Below are positions 31,668-43,679 of a stretch of 64,000 bases of DNA, piece by piece. The translations under genes were made by a program, and so were the position numbers. Position 1 is the first letter of the stretch, and every line of letters begins with the position of its first letter. The notes below the pieces were generated by a model that was not told the origin of the DNA, did no database searches, and saw only the letters and a program-made list of their open reading frames with translations. Source of the DNA: Malachius bipustulatus (Eukaryota > Arthropoda > Insecta > Coleoptera > Melyridae). The stretch covers positions 2,108,001 to 2,172,000 of the forward strand of contig OU342638.1 in the NCBI GenBank assembly GCA_910589415.1, written 5' to 3'.

Positions 31668-33188
31668 TTACTTTTTTACTTGGCAACACTGATGAGAAAT
31701 TAAATTGTGTTTATATTTCGTTTTGAATTGACAACGAGCACACCTATAAATATCAACGTTCTTGTTATGAATGTAGTTAATATGTTTGACGAGATATGCT
31801 TTACTTGCGGTACTAAAGGAACATTTCGCACATTCAAATTTATCGGTCCGTTCTCCATGGTTTAATTTGGCATGCCGATAAATACTAGTTTTACATTTCG
31901 CTTGAAATGAACAATGGGCACATTTATGCAACACGACTTTTTCAATATGAGTGAATCTGACGTGATTGTCTAGGCTGCGTTTATACTTTGTTTTAAACGG
32001 ACAATGAGAACACTTCAGAATATCGCTCCTATTGTTATGTACACGTCTAATGTGCCTGACTAGAATGTGCTTAATGTTGGTCTTATAAGAACAAATCGCG
32101 CATTCAAATTTCGTTTGTTCTATGTGCTTTGCTTTAATATGTCGGTGAATGCTGCTCCTATGTTTGGCTTCGAAAGAACAATAAGCGCATTTACGAAGTA
32201 CGATCTTTTCATTATGACTATGAGCGAACCTAATATGATCATCCAAGCTGCGTTTATACTTGGTTTCAAAGTCACAATGTGAGCATCTACGAAGAGCAAT
32301 ATTTTTGTTATGCATACATTTAACATGATACTGCATATATTCTTTAATTCTAGTCTTATAAAAACACTGATCACATTCGATTTCTTCACTTTGTGAATGC
32401 TGCATTTTAACATGTCGGTACATGGTGCTTCTATGCTTCGTCTCGAAAGAGCAATAAGAACATTTAAGCAGCTCACTATTTTTAACGTGGGTGCACCTGA
32501 TGTGATTAACTAAGCTGTTCTTGTATTTGGTTGTATACTGGCAATGAGCACATTTATAAATGTAAATATTTTTGTTATGGATGTGTTTAAAATGTTTGAG
32601 CAGATATACTCGACTTTTCGTGATAAAAGAACAACTTGCACACTCAAATTTATCATTCTGGTCACCGTGTCTCAATTTAAAGTGTCGATTAATACTGCTT
32701 TTATGTTTTGATACAAAAGGACAATGAGTGCACTTGAGAATCTTGAACTGTTTTTCCTGAATCGCAGTGAAAGAGTGTGTCAACGTTTTTTCTTCGGGCT
32801 CCAGTTTGATGTCGTTTGTACCCATCTCTTCATTTTTCACATCGAAGCTCTCCCCGACAACTTGATTTAAATAATATGACTGACTAGGATTATATCTTTC
32901 AAATAATTTATGGTCTTCAATATCTATTTCTTCCTTTATTCCATTCACTTGGACTGGATTTTTTTCTGTTTTAGTGTACTTTGTAGTATAACAGTAATCT
33001 ACCACATCTTGAGTCACTACTTGTTCATTTTCATCTATTTCGATCTTCACAGGAACTACTTGCTGCGAGTTATTACAAAGTGACTCATTCTTTCTAACAG
33101 CAGATATGTCATCCTTCTTGATCACCTCAGACGCTGTACTTGATGTCATCTGGAATGTATCTAACGCCATTTTCACCACTTTCTTTGT
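31668..33188 (-). CDS. C2H2 zinc-finger protein, exon 2 (main exon)
   Basis: Encodes 506 residues of a predicted 523-residue nuclear DNA-binding protein. The acceptor TTTTTTTTTGTTTCCAG ends at 33189; the first codons read TKKVVKMALD and join exon 1 in phase 0. The N-terminal 150 residues are acidic, with psi-K-x-E motifs (VKIE, IKEE, IKLE). Then come eleven full fingers (C-x2-C-x12-H-x3-5-H) and a twelfth lacking its last His (KYKHNLISHQCCQVKK-stop). The fingers form a three-finger unit repeated four times: type A (K.RSS..RH), type B (with a longer linker ending HN) and type C (KYKRSLD.H). Frame intact. Paralogue of the genes at 7425 and 45148. Confidence 0.88.
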   Translation of the reverse strand, partial: TKKVVKMALDTFQMTSSTASEVIKKDDISAVRKNESLCNNSQQVVPVKIEIDENEQVVTQDVVDYCYTTKYTKTEKNPVQVNGIKEEIDIEDHKLFERYNPSQSYYLNQVVGESFDVKNEEMGTNDIKLEPEEKTLTHSFTAIQEKQFKILKCTHCPFVSKHKSSINRHFKLRHGDQNDKFECASCSFITKSRVYLLKHFKHIHNKNIYIYKCAHCQYTTKYKNSLVNHIRCTHVKNSELLKCSYCSFETKHRSTMYRHVKMQHSQSEEIECDQCFYKTRIKEYMQYHVKCMHNKNIALRRCSHCDFETKYKRSLDDHIRFAHSHNEKIVLRKCAYCSFEAKHRSSIHRHIKAKHIEQTKFECAICSYKTNIKHILVRHIRRVHNNRSDILKCSHCPFKTKYKRSLDNHVRFTHIEKVVLHKCAHCSFQAKCKTSIYRHAKLNHGERTDKFECAKCSFSTASKAYLVKHINYIHNKNVDIYRCARCQFKTKYKHNLISHQCCQVKK

Positions 33189-33569
33189 CTGGAAACAAAA
33201 AAAAAGCACTGTTTCATGGCACTTGTAATTTTTTTTTAATTAATAGTAACAACAGAAATCATTAATAAGGCACAGACAACCAATAATTGAAAGATATAGG
33301 AAATCTAAGTAAAAACAGAGCGGCTCAGTCAACTGAACCATTACTACTGGCAGAGAATTGGTTGGTGGAAACCTTGAAGATCTAGTCATTACTACTGGAG
33401 GATATTCTAATGTTACTGAGAAAGGAAACTAGTCTATTAATAATTCAAAAAGTGGGCTGTCTGGTCCTGGTACGTACATATTGTGGGATTAAAAATACCA
33501 GGACCCCAAATCGATTCTAAAGGGCAAACTTTGGTATCTAATACTGCAGTCTACACATCGGTACGAAAA

Positions 33570-33698
33570 TTATGTACAGTAACTGACACATCCAAAAAAG
33601 TAATTTCAGAGAAGCGGCAAGCAGAAACTTTCGTTGCATGAAAAATTTTCCGCTTGCCGCTTCTCCGAAATTGATTTTTAGAACTGTCAGTTACTTTA
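33570..33698. repeat. Hairpin MITE in the intron
   Basis: GTACAGTAACTGACA...AGAGAAGCGGCAAGC pairs with GCTTGCCGCTTCTCCG...CTGTCAGTTAC; loop of about 20 bases. Confidence 0.8.
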
Positions 33699-33775
33699 CA
33701 CAATTTCCATACTAATGTATAGATAGATGACAGATTGAAAAATAAAGGGAAAGTGTGATTATTTTTAGCCAAATA

Positions 33776-35225
33776 TAGGGATGTGCCGAATGTTCGGCAA
33801 AAGTTCGGTATTCGGCAAGTTCGGCGCTTTTGCCGAATATTCGGCGAAGCCGAACTTTGATATGATTTTGCCGAACTTGCCGAACTTTTGCCGAACTTTT
33901 TTTTTGCCAGATATTGTTTTTGCGTAAAACACTACAAACTTTTCAAACAAAAACCCCAATACAAGTCTAGTTTGTAAAAAAAATCGACAGCAGTTAGAAA
34001 TACAGCTCCTCTAGTGAGGATTGTTGTAACTTCAATAAAAAACTAGGTATAGGTAGGTATTTCTGAATAGTTTCATATTTTTTATTTCATAATGTTACTT
34101 GGCTTTGTGAGTTCAGAAACAGCTGAGACCCTGTGGCATTGACCTAATTCTGAACCTAAACATCCGTAATATTGGTCTCCCTTGGTTGTAATTATTGTCT
34201 CAAAAGCCATAACCACTCAACATAATATTTATGAGTAGACAAGGTTATACAGAAATCTGAAGCTGGGATAGCATGAGTTGAAGTATAAAAGACTATAAAT
34301 ATGTAATGATTAATAAATAATGAAGGCCTGACTTAGGGTCTTTGAGATCTTTTCCCTGGAGTGTTGTTTATTGGCATGCCTTTTTTATTTTTGTTTTTTT
34401 ATACCTACATTCTACATTGAAAGTAAATGAACTCAATCTAATAAGTAGTAGTAAATTTATTACTACAATAAAAAATATGAACAAACAAATAATGAAATAT
34501 TAAATTAGGCAACACTTGATAAAGAATCAGAATTTTTTTTATTCCCAGTTTTAAGGAGTATACCTAATTGCATGATTTCCAGTCCAGTGGAATATTTAGA
34601 ATTCCAGGAGTGGAGTGTGGCAAGAGGGAAACCGGTTTTGCAACTGAGATCAGGGTCAAATTAGACAAAAAAGAAAACAATGTACAGGAATAGGAAGTAG
34701 GTACTTAGGTATTATAATACCTAACTCAATTTACTTAGGTCTGGATTTTACGAGTTCTTTAGTTCTTTCAGTGATAAATACCTAATAATTATTATTATTA
34801 TTATTGACGCAATTAATTTTCTTTAGATTTAAAACTTAAAAGTGTATATATTTATTTATAGGAATTGGGAAATGTTTAGAGGCTTGATTTTTTTGATATA
34901 GTTAGTACCTGGCCTAAGCCACCCATATTCCCTAACCTAATTTTTTTTTTACGTTTTATCCGAATTAATTACTTTTTTCAGGAATAACAAGCAGGATTGA
35001 TTGGATTGATGGGAGTTTTTGACATTTCACGTTTTGTAATGACGATTTATTGAAAACCTGTACAAATTTTCAGATCAATCGGCAGTTTTTCCGCGATTCA
35101 GACTTATTTTATCCTGCCGAACTTTAAGCCGAACTTTTTGCCGAACATTCGGCGATTCGGCATAATTTCGGCCGAAGCTTCGGTGGTTCGGCGGTTCGGC
35201 CAAATCGTGGTTCGGCACATCCCTA
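33776..35225. mobile_element. hAT-type non-autonomous element with GCCGAA arrays
   Basis: Ends TAGGGATGTGCCGAA and TTCGGCACATCCCTA, flanked on both sides by GCCAAATA (33768-33775 and 35226-35233), an 8-bp target duplication as known for hAT elements. The outer 120 bases on each side are dense in GCCGAA/TTCGGC words. The 1.2 kb interior is AT-rich with no transposase. The intact duplication shows a clean insertion into the intron. Confidence 0.9.
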
Positions 35226-35384
35226 GCCAAATAATCTGTGGCCAAGAGCTTGACCTCCTTTTTTTGTAACAACCTGTAGATCTGTCTGGATTCTATACTT
35301 TGATCTGAGAAATTTACCCAAACAAAATCAGAAGAATAACAAGAAGATATAACACCCTATGGCAAAAATAATGGGTCAACTCAT

Positions 35385-35790
35385 TATTCAGATCAGTGGC
35401 CACTCGGTAGGCATACCTTATACACTACGAGGTAGTAAGGGTCTCTAGGAGTAGCATGGTACTACGAAAAGCTCGACTGAAAGTCTGTGAAAATTGGTAT
35501 TAAGGGGGATATTTGGTTCGCTATTACTGTAATTGCGACTGAGATGCCCATTGAATATTTGACAACTTTTGGATATTTTCCTTGCCCTTCTCGAATGACG
35601 CATTAGTTTGAGACCTGTCTCAAAACAAAAAACTGGTGATACAAAGAAATCAGTCACCAGTTTTATACCCTCCCAGCACCCCCATTCGCTCCATGGTCCC
35701 CTTATAATTTTTTTCACAAAGAGAACTACAAGGAAAATGGAATACCTACAACAGTGTAAAAATTGCAGTGGCCACTGATCTGAAAAATTA
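35385..35790. repeat. Inverted repeat with inner hairpin
   Basis: CAGATCAGTGGCCACT at 35390 and AGTGGCCACTGATCTG at 35767 pair. Inside, AAAACTGGTGATAC and GTCACCAGTTTT (35628-35667) form a second hairpin. Likely an old fold-back. Confidence 0.6.
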
Positions 35791-36112
35791 CCAAATAACG
35801 TTTTCCTGAAACCTAGCAAAACCTCCACCCCATCCTCCAGGGCAGACATTACACAGTTGACATTATATTTCAAACATGATCAGCCAGAAAGTTAATTTTC
35901 AATCCTAGGTACTCCTACTCCTACCTATACCACCTCCTCCAAAGTGTTGCAGCAATGTATGTTCACCTTGTGGAGTGGAAGAGAGCTACATCAACAGCAA
36001 TGCATCATAATTATTCGTTGAGGGGAAAAGTTCTGGGTCTGGGATGCTCCACACTAAAAAATTTCTTCTGCTTAATTACCTTTAAAATTGATGGCAGAAA
36101 TTAAGTAGTTAC

Positions 36113-36163
36113 CTCTTGAAGTAAAGACATAAATTCTTCATGGTCTTCCTTATTATAATCCAT
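36113..36163 (-). CDS. C2H2 zinc-finger protein, exon 1
   Basis: ATG at 36163-36161 opens 17 codons (MDYNKEDHEEFMSLLQE) that end at a consensus donor (GAG then GTAACT). They join exon 2 (33188 downward) in phase 0, giving ...SLLQE-TKKVVKMALD. This start is preferred over the internal Met in exon 2 because the exon 2 frame upstream of the acceptor is only intron-derived. The first exon has been found by reading alone, so it wants a transcript to confirm. Confidence 0.7.
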
Positions 36164-36410
36164 CGTGCCTTACGGGTTAGAACATTAAACGAAACTTCCG
36201 TGTACTCAAAGGGTCCTCTTTGCACCCTTCATATTTTAATTATTATAACATAACACAAAGTACAAACACTTATTGTATTGCTGATTGCTGTTATTTAGTT
36301 ATTTTTTTTGTTATTTATTTATTTATTCTAGCGAATTAAAAAAAATAACCTGTCCCCTGTCCTGTCCCTGTCATGTCATGTCATCCGATTATTAGAATGA
36401 AAACTCAGCC

Positions 36411-36440
36411 GCGCATCTGCGCTGCGCATGACGTCACTGT
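36411..36440. promoter_or_regulatory. Likely promoter elements of the gene 2 zinc-finger gene
   Basis: GCGCATCTGCGCTGCGCATG resembles a double NRF-1-type palindrome, and it overlaps a perfect CRE, TGACGTCA (36429-36436). It lies about 260 bases upstream of the exon 1 ATG. GTGGTGAT follows the CRE; the same CRE-plus-GTGGTGAT arrangement occurs upstream of gene 3. No TATA box is obvious, consistent with a housekeeping-type promoter. Confidence 0.55.
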
Positions 36441-36469
36441 GGTGATTGTAATTCAAGGAGGGAAGTGAG

Positions 36470-36543
36470 ACTTTTCATGGCGCGCTCGTTTTTATCAGCC
36501 GAACGAAGTGCGGTTGATAATAGAGAGCAAGCCATGAAAAGTA
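36470..36543. repeat. Short hairpin
   Basis: ACTTTTCATGGCGCGCTC pairs with GAGCAAGCCATGAAAAGT; TATCAGCCG and GCGGTTGATA pair inside the loop. Confidence 0.65.
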
Positions 36544-37112
36544 ACTTTGCCTCCAAATCAAGTAAAATATGCTGTTTTTTCTTCAAACGTGGGCAAAAGA
36601 ATTTTTTCTTCAATTGAAGATAAGCGCGGGTTTGCAAGAAGGTTTGGACCGGTAAATAACGAGCTGCTTCTATCGTGTGAGCAAATGAAAACATAATTTA
36701 GGTAGGCCTTGGAAAAAAATTTCATGTCTTAGATTGGATCTGTAAAACTGTAAAATGAAAATTTTGGTTTGTAAAATCGTAAACTCATTCTGATATTGCC
36801 TTCTTCTTGTTTTCCAATTTTATTGTCAAATAATAATTATTTTGACATTTGCTGAAATAAGGTGCATCAGGTTGCGTTAAAATTAGTTTTGTGATTTCTT
36901 GAATAACGCGGACATAAATTATTCGGAGATTGTTCCAGTTACCGTGAAGTTTATTGGATTATTAACACTGCAAACCCCGTAAAAATGTCATGTTCAAGCC
37001 AAAGCAATAAAGGATTATTATCTAATAATAGTTTTCCTTAGTCTGCAGTTTGCCCTTTGTAAAATGGTAGGTATTTATGTTTAAGGCCCTATTACTTATC
37101 GAATTATCTAAC
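36544..37112. other. No supported gene
   Basis: Only short ORFs without a recognisable domain. It may include the 5' flank of gene 2 further upstream, but no promoter motif beyond those at 36411-36440 is seen. Confidence 0.35.
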
Positions 37113-38568
37113 TACAGTGAAAACCGGATATAACGACATTGAGGGGACCATCAATTTGCGGTCGTTATAGCCGATAGTCGTTATAGGCAATTAAATGCAT
37201 TTTTTACTAACTGACACCACATACCACATACCACATGATGTATGTAAATTCAAAGGATTAAGAGGTTTAAATAAATAATACTTACTTATATAAAGGCATC
37301 ACAATTTTCAAATACATATTTACCTACCAAAAATTTATTAACTTTTGAGGATACAGGTAGGTATGTATAATTTTCATTTTTTATCATGTTCTGAGATACC
37401 TAAATCACCTCCATTGTCCGATCACGCAATAAAAAACCAAATAAAAACAGGCCCTCGCCCGACGACGGGAAGCGTAAAATTCAGAATTTACAGGATAAAC
37501 ATCGGTCGGTCGTTATAACCGACACGATTCCGTGAAAAATCCAAGATCACTACGTCGCTATTACCGATACGTCGCAATAAGCGATGTCGTACTAAACGGT
37601 TTCTATGTAAGGTGATTTTTATGAGACTAAACTGGGACTTCAACATTTGGTCGTTATATCCAGAACGTCGTACTAAACCAAGGATTCTGTATATAACTAT
37701 AGGATTGCTCCATTCCTATGCTACCCATGTTGTCGCGTCCCCACCACTCCACGAGGCTGATGTGACGTCAGAGGAGTGCTGGGCCCGCGAACCTTGTATC
37801 TAAAGCACGTGCTGACAGTGCGGAAGTATTGCTAAAGAGCCTTGTTTTTGTGCAAAAACCTGTGTAAAACTACAGTGAAAGTGTCTTTGTGTTATTTTCA
37901 ACCCTATTTTAATTTAGTGTGGTAAGAATAATTATTATAAAACGTTATTATAAACAGTTACATGCACACTGTGTGTAACCGATTGATATGTTCTTTTATC
38001 ACCCTGTAAATTCTTCATTTTTATTGTGCGTTTTTACCTGATTTTTTTTATTACTGTTGCACGTGCTGGCTGGATCATTTGTATTTTAATAGCTCTAGAA
38101 TCTACAGAAGAGGTAAAAATATAAAATAAAAATAATTTTGCGAATATTATAGGAGGTAAATGAACATGTGACTGTTTGAATATAAGGAACAATTATTATT
38201 ATTATATTTTAAATTATTTATATTATAAATTGTTTAGAAAGTGTTTGTGCGCATTATGGAATTTTATTATGTATTTTTATAAATTTTGAAAACTTTGTAG
38301 GTTTTTTTAATCACCTACCTACCCACCAAACTTATAAATCACAGTAGTCCCTAACTACAAATAATATAGGTAAGTAACTGATGGTTATCACCAAATTATA
38401 TTTAATTAGGTATGATCTTGCAGTCAGTATTATGAGGAAGTCGGCAGGAACTTTTCAAATAACTTTCCTTAATTAAAAAACTCAAAAATAAACTAGATAC
38501 AGACTTTGCAGAAGCTAAAAAAATTAAAGTCCAGACCTATAGTATAAATTCAACTATACAGGGTGCAT

Positions 38569-41500
38569 CCCAGCAAACACCAGGACATGCTAAGCACGTA
38601 GCATACACATAGCAGTGGTAGCATGTTACATCCCCATTAAAGTGCTGACGATGTTCATGGTAGGTGCTCAAGTACGAGTAATGTCAGCAACCTGCTAGCA
38701 TTAGCGACACATGTCTGACACTCCACCCATAAACTTCTTGAGCACATTACTGATACACATGTCACACATGTCTCCTAGACACATTAATGTCAGCAACAAG
38801 CACACACTATAGACACATGTCTGACACAGCACAGATGAAATATGTTGAGCACATTACTGATACATATGTCTAGCACGAAATGTACACACCTCACATAGAC
38901 ATACTTATTCTTCAGGGTTTTTTCCGGGATATATCCTAGGTAGGTATAGAGTTTGTCCCCGCAGATAAATGAAACGACTCTTATAACAGATAAATAATTT
39001 CCATTTTGAATTTTAATTTTTTGCTTGATTAAAGACTTATTTCTAACATTATTATTTTTGCTTTGAAAAATAATCATGGATTGGAAATTTAAAAAAAACA
39101 TCTATTTTTCAGTGGAGTAAACTGTCTCTTTCATGTAAATGCAATAAAAAGTTAAGTATTTAAAAAAGTTGTTAAGAATCAACATTTAGGTCTTTATACC
39201 AAATTTCATATTTTTTGTTAAAAAAATTAAATTTATATAAGTACCTACCTATTTGTAAAATAAACATAAAATAAATGAAAAATCATATTTAGCCTTAAAT
39301 TTTGGTATAAAGACCTTAAATTGATTCTAAACAACTTTTTAAATAATTTTTTGTCGTATTTGCCAATAAATGACACTTTTTTAATTCACAGAAAACTAGA
39401 AAAGTTTTTCAAAATTTCCAAGACATACTTACTTGTTTTTTCACAATGAAAATAGTTAGTCTAACATACAATAATAAAAAATCTAATCTAAGACAATAAT
39501 TAAAAAAAAAAAATAAATAAAAAAAAATATAAAAAAAAGTCTTTGATCAAGCAGAGCTGAACGCCAAAAAATTAAAATTCAAATCGAGAACTTTTTATCT
39601 TTTATAAGACTCTTTTCACCTATCCGGGAACACACTGTATAATAAATGATTAATGCATACAAAACATAATAAAAATAATATAATTTATTGAAAAATGTAA
39701 AACACTTCTAACATAATAATATGAATATTATTAAACATAAAAACATTTACAAAAATTATAAGAATCTACTAAATATTTTAGAAAACTCCAACTCGTAAGA
39801 ATTCAAAATTAAAAGAGCATAAGAAAAATACTGGTATTACAAAAAAAAAAACTATCTAAAGTAAAAAAAATTAAGTACTAATTTATCACATATTTAAAAA
39901 AAAAACCAACCGGAAAAAATTGAAACTTAAAAGCGCATAAGAAAGCATGCACTTAAATATTACAAAAATATTGAAAAATTTAAATCTATAAGTATGTATA
40001 AACAAAAATAAAAAATAAAAGCTTATAAAATAATTTTAAAAATTCGAACTTCAGAGAATTCAAACTTAAAATAGCAGGTATAAAAACATAATTAAGACTT
40101 AAAATAGGAGGTATAAAAAAAACTCAAAATGTAGAAAAGTAGCACAAAAATAATTACTATATTTAGTTCATATTCTTCTTGCTTGAATGAGCTTGCTTTG
40201 AGTGATGCAGTCATTCACCACAATACGCAACTTCATAGGGACACTAATTACATCTGAAACAAAAGGTTACTAATTCAGGACAATCAACATTTTTTTTAGA
40301 TTGAATAGACATTATTGGTTGCAACTTGGTACAGAACTGAAAGATATGGTTCAACAAATGCATGAACCTTTACTTGGCATTAAAAAATTACATTAAGTTA
40401 AGTAAGTACTTTTCCGTACAAAGTTGGAATCAACTTGAAGAAAACATTTGATAATTTTTATTGAAAAAAATAATTAAAAAAAAATATATTAAAATTAAAA
40501 TAATTATAAAAGGTATTTTACGATCAATTTTATTGTAATGATTATACTTTTTTAAAGTATTATTTTTAAGTTTTTTACATTTTTATACATTTTATGAGTG
40601 AACAAGGGACCAATAATCGGCCCCGAAACATCTCAATTTTTTATAAAAATCTTTTGGAAAAATAATATATTTTGATCGAAGAACCTAACCCCAGATAAAT
40701 TTAGAAGAAAAAAAAATCAACTTAAAGAATACAAGCACCCAAAATACAAAAACACTGAATGAAACAATATTCTACGAAAAAAAAAAAACGAGAGTATACA
40801 GACAATTATTAATAATTATAATAAGTAAAGAATAATTTCTTCATGTTTGATATTAGGCAACCTGCACCGAGTGAATTTTCATAAAAAAAGTTTATTCCTG
40901 CAAATATATACATCAGGGTCGTAATACCTACAATTTAAAACCATTTTGGATTTACTATACACAATTAAAAATTTTCTATCAAAGCTGAAGTTTTTACTTA
41001 AGAACGCCCTATATTTGTTTTTGATAATTCTATTCTTACTCAAACCAACTTGTTTAATGTAGGAAACGTGAATAAAAAAAAAACAGTTTTTCAACCTGGA
41101 AATCACACAAAATTTTCAAATTTTATCTCTAGAACTTAACTATTTCAAAAAATCATTTGCAAATATGTAATTTCTTTGAAAATGTAAATTTTGAAAACTC
41201 AAAAAAGGATAGATTGTTCACATACCTTTCATATCTGTGCCAATCAATGTGGTACTATTACACAGTTAGTGTTATTTCTTTGTATCAGCCAAGAACACTG
41301 CACAGCAAATCATCTTCAAAAATTCAATAAAACCAAATCGTAGGTACCTACCTACACAGGTAGGTAGTATTTGGGGCGGTTAGTTGGCCATGTATATATT
41401 TACCCTGTAAATAAATTGTCTTAAGTAAAAGTCCCTAAATAAAATTACAGATATAACAACTTACCTTAACAGACGGGAAGAGGAAAATTAAGATATCTTC

Positions 41501-41972
41501 TGTCTTTACTTGCTATTGAAGAAAAAAATAATAACACAGCTAACACTGCTAACAGTCACTTAGTGAAAACATGCGCGAATTAATACACAAATTACTTTTA
41601 GATAGTGTTATTCTGATATTTGATCGGTGAAACTTGCATAAAATTTAGCTGATTAGAATACAGGAACTCTCAAACTTGGAACACTGACACAGAGACATAA
41701 ACGACATAAACTGGCTACTGGACTGGCACTGGCTGTGAGTTGTGAGTGGTCTGACGCCAGTTAACACATAAAACACAAAGGACAAAGGTATGCCTCGTTA
41801 TAGTGTGCGGGAGACATCGCCGAGATGTGTTGTACTGGTGCTACTGTTACAACGCCAAATATGTCTCAAGAGGATGTGTCAGACACATCAGATGCACGTA
41901 GACAAGAGACATCCTTTTCGCACTCAGAGGCGATATGCACAACATGTAACATGTCACAGAATGTTTGCTGGG
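38569..41972. mobile_element. Palindromic-word TIR element 3 (ACATGT type)
   Basis: Ends CCCAGCAAACA and TGTTTGCTGGG, with AT on each outer side. Comparison with the uninterrupted F copy shows that the AT is the only duplicated target sequence. Subterminal arrays: ACACATGTC/GACATGTGT-type words at 38700-38890 and 41810-41960. The interior (39642-41760) is extremely AT-rich with no supported gene, and a fold-back (38913-39641) is nested near the left. Confidence 0.75.
38913..39641. mobile_element. Nested fold-back in element 3
   Basis: CAGGGTTTTTTCCGGGAT at the left and ATCCGGGAACACACTGTA at the right. GAAACGACTCTTATAACAG pairs with TATAAGACTCTTTTC, and the centre pairs AACATTTAGGTCTTTATACC with GGTATAAAGACCTTAAATT. 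Confidence 0.75.
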
Positions 41973-43679
41973 ATCATATATCCTTCTTTGTATTGCTATC
42001 TCGTAAACGCTAACATACAGGATCAGTTAAATTAGAGTGGAAGATGCTAAATTTGATGATTAATAAGAATCTGAACTTTTTTTTTATTTTCCGTCGGTGC
42101 TGAAATATCCCGAAAAAACTGAAAAATCGAGATTTCTTTTTTTTGGAATATCTTTCTTGCTATTGGAAATTAATAAATAATTTTTTGTAGGCTTACATAA
42201 GTCACCATCTGACGTTTAAAGCCATTTTCAAAACCGACTAATAAATAAATAAATAAACAAGGGCAGAGTTTTCAGTTAACTTTCGTTTTTCTTATGGCCG
42301 CCATATTATTTTTTTATGTCGTTCGATATAAAAACATAATAGAAACCAAATATAAATATACATTAAAAAAAAATTTCAAAAATTTTATTCTTTTTTCGAA
42401 GAAAAACAAAAAAAAATTCGCTGAAATAAGTCAATATGAAGTCATACTGGCTTGCCTTATGGTTTTTTAATTTCTCTGTGATATTCGGTCAAAAAAGTTT
42501 TTGAAAAAAAAGAACAAAAATTTTTGAAATTTATTTTTTGAAGTTTTTGTTTTCCATTATTTTTTTCATACCGAACGACATAAAAAAACAATAATGGCGG
42601 CCATAAGAAAAACAAAAGTTGACAATGAAAACTCTTGGGATCTAGTCGGCTTTGAAAATTTTTGAAACGTCAGATCGGTAGCTCTTGGCGACTTATGTAA
42701 GCCTACAAAAAACTATTTATAAATTTACAATAATAAAAAAGATATGACGAAAATAAGAAATTTCGATATTTCAGGAATGGTAACAGATATCTTGTATGAC
42801 TTGACGGATTAGAGATGACCATAAAATTGCGCATCTTTTCTCTAATTTAACCGACCCTGCATCTCTTATCAGTGTTCAGGAGATAGAAATATAGAGGATA
42901 TATGGTGCACCCTGTATACATACTTTGCCAAACTGATTTTGGTAAACAATAAAAAAATCGAATACCTACCTAAAATCGGTTACCTAGGAAACAAAATCAA
43001 AATAACACATATTTTAAGTGGAAAGTTTTTAGAAATAAATTTCAATTAAGTATTAATATCGCTAGCTTTGAATTGTTATTACAGACTTTTACTGGCCTAG
43101 AAAGACTTCCCAAAGAATTTCCCAAAAATATGCAACAATTAGGTAGGTACTCTAAATACATATGTACCTACATCTCTCGGGAAATAAATAAACTGTTGAC
43201 TTCAGTTGCCTATAAAATTAAATTTCAGATAAAATGTAACGTGTTACCGTCTGCGATGCAAACAATAATAATCGAGGAATTAGTCTCAGACCTTAGCCTT
43301 TATTTTATATTGACTAAAAAGTAAAAAAAGTCCAACAGATTCACAAAATGACTAATAAAATACACCGCAGCAATGCTTGAAATATGTAACCAGCACGTCC
43401 GTGACGTCACTCACCCCCACTCCGTTGGAGAAACTTTCATCGGATCGAGCTATCCTACACTATACAGAATCCTTGGTACTAAACGATGTCGTTATAATCG
43501 GTTTTCACTGCTGTACTTATTAATTATAGTAAAGTCATTTATTAAGTATTTGCACCTGAGGGTTTAACATAAACACGCACCAGAAAGAATCCACCACAAG
43601 ATATAAAAATAAAATCAAACAAGAATAAAGTAAACATAACCAATGAAAATGGGAATAAATCCAGAGATGTTTACACCAT

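Larger units (their letters stand above)
33189..36112 (-). other. Intron of the zinc-finger gene
   Basis: Donor GAG then GTAACT at 36112, acceptor TTTCCAG at 33189, about 2.9 kb. It contains a hairpin MITE (33570-33698), a hAT-type element with an 8-bp target duplication (33776-35225), and an inverted repeat at 35385-35790. No other coding sequence is seen. Confidence 0.75.
38557..42916. mobile_element. Family F fold-back split by a 3.4 kb insertion
   Basis: TACAGGGTGCAT (38557-38568) and ATCATATATCCTTCTTTGTA (from 41973) are the two halves of the end that is continuous at 59397 (TACAGGGTGCACCATATATC). The right end is ATATGGTGCACCCTGTA, at 42916. The arms carry GTTTTTCTTATGGCCGCCAT and ATGGCGGCCATAAGAAAAAC. 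About 950 bp without the insert. Confidence 0.85.
37115..43510. mobile_element. Pogo-like element with GTCGTTAT repeats, heavily invaded
   Basis: The left end CAGTGAAAACCGGATATAAC is matched by the right end GTTATAATCGGTTTTCACTG. Both continue with CGACAT and, further in, ACCAAGGATTCTGTATA in opposite orientations. GTCGTTAT/ATAACGAC words recur at the left end (about 37130, 37162, 37178, 37508, 37651). Inside are fold-back F (split) and a 3.4 kb palindromic-word element. No transposase is visible. CAGTG...TATAACG ends are typical of pogo/Tigger-type elements; the assignment is an inference. Confidence 0.6.

Noticed and set aside
31680..31705. CTGATGAGAAATT as a possible ribozyme core
   Set aside because: No stem II, no GAAAC and no stem I; it is the 3' end of the zinc-finger gene.
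32067..32476. ORFs antisense or out of frame to the second zinc-finger gene
   Set aside because: Shadows of the repetitive finger code; no independent signal.
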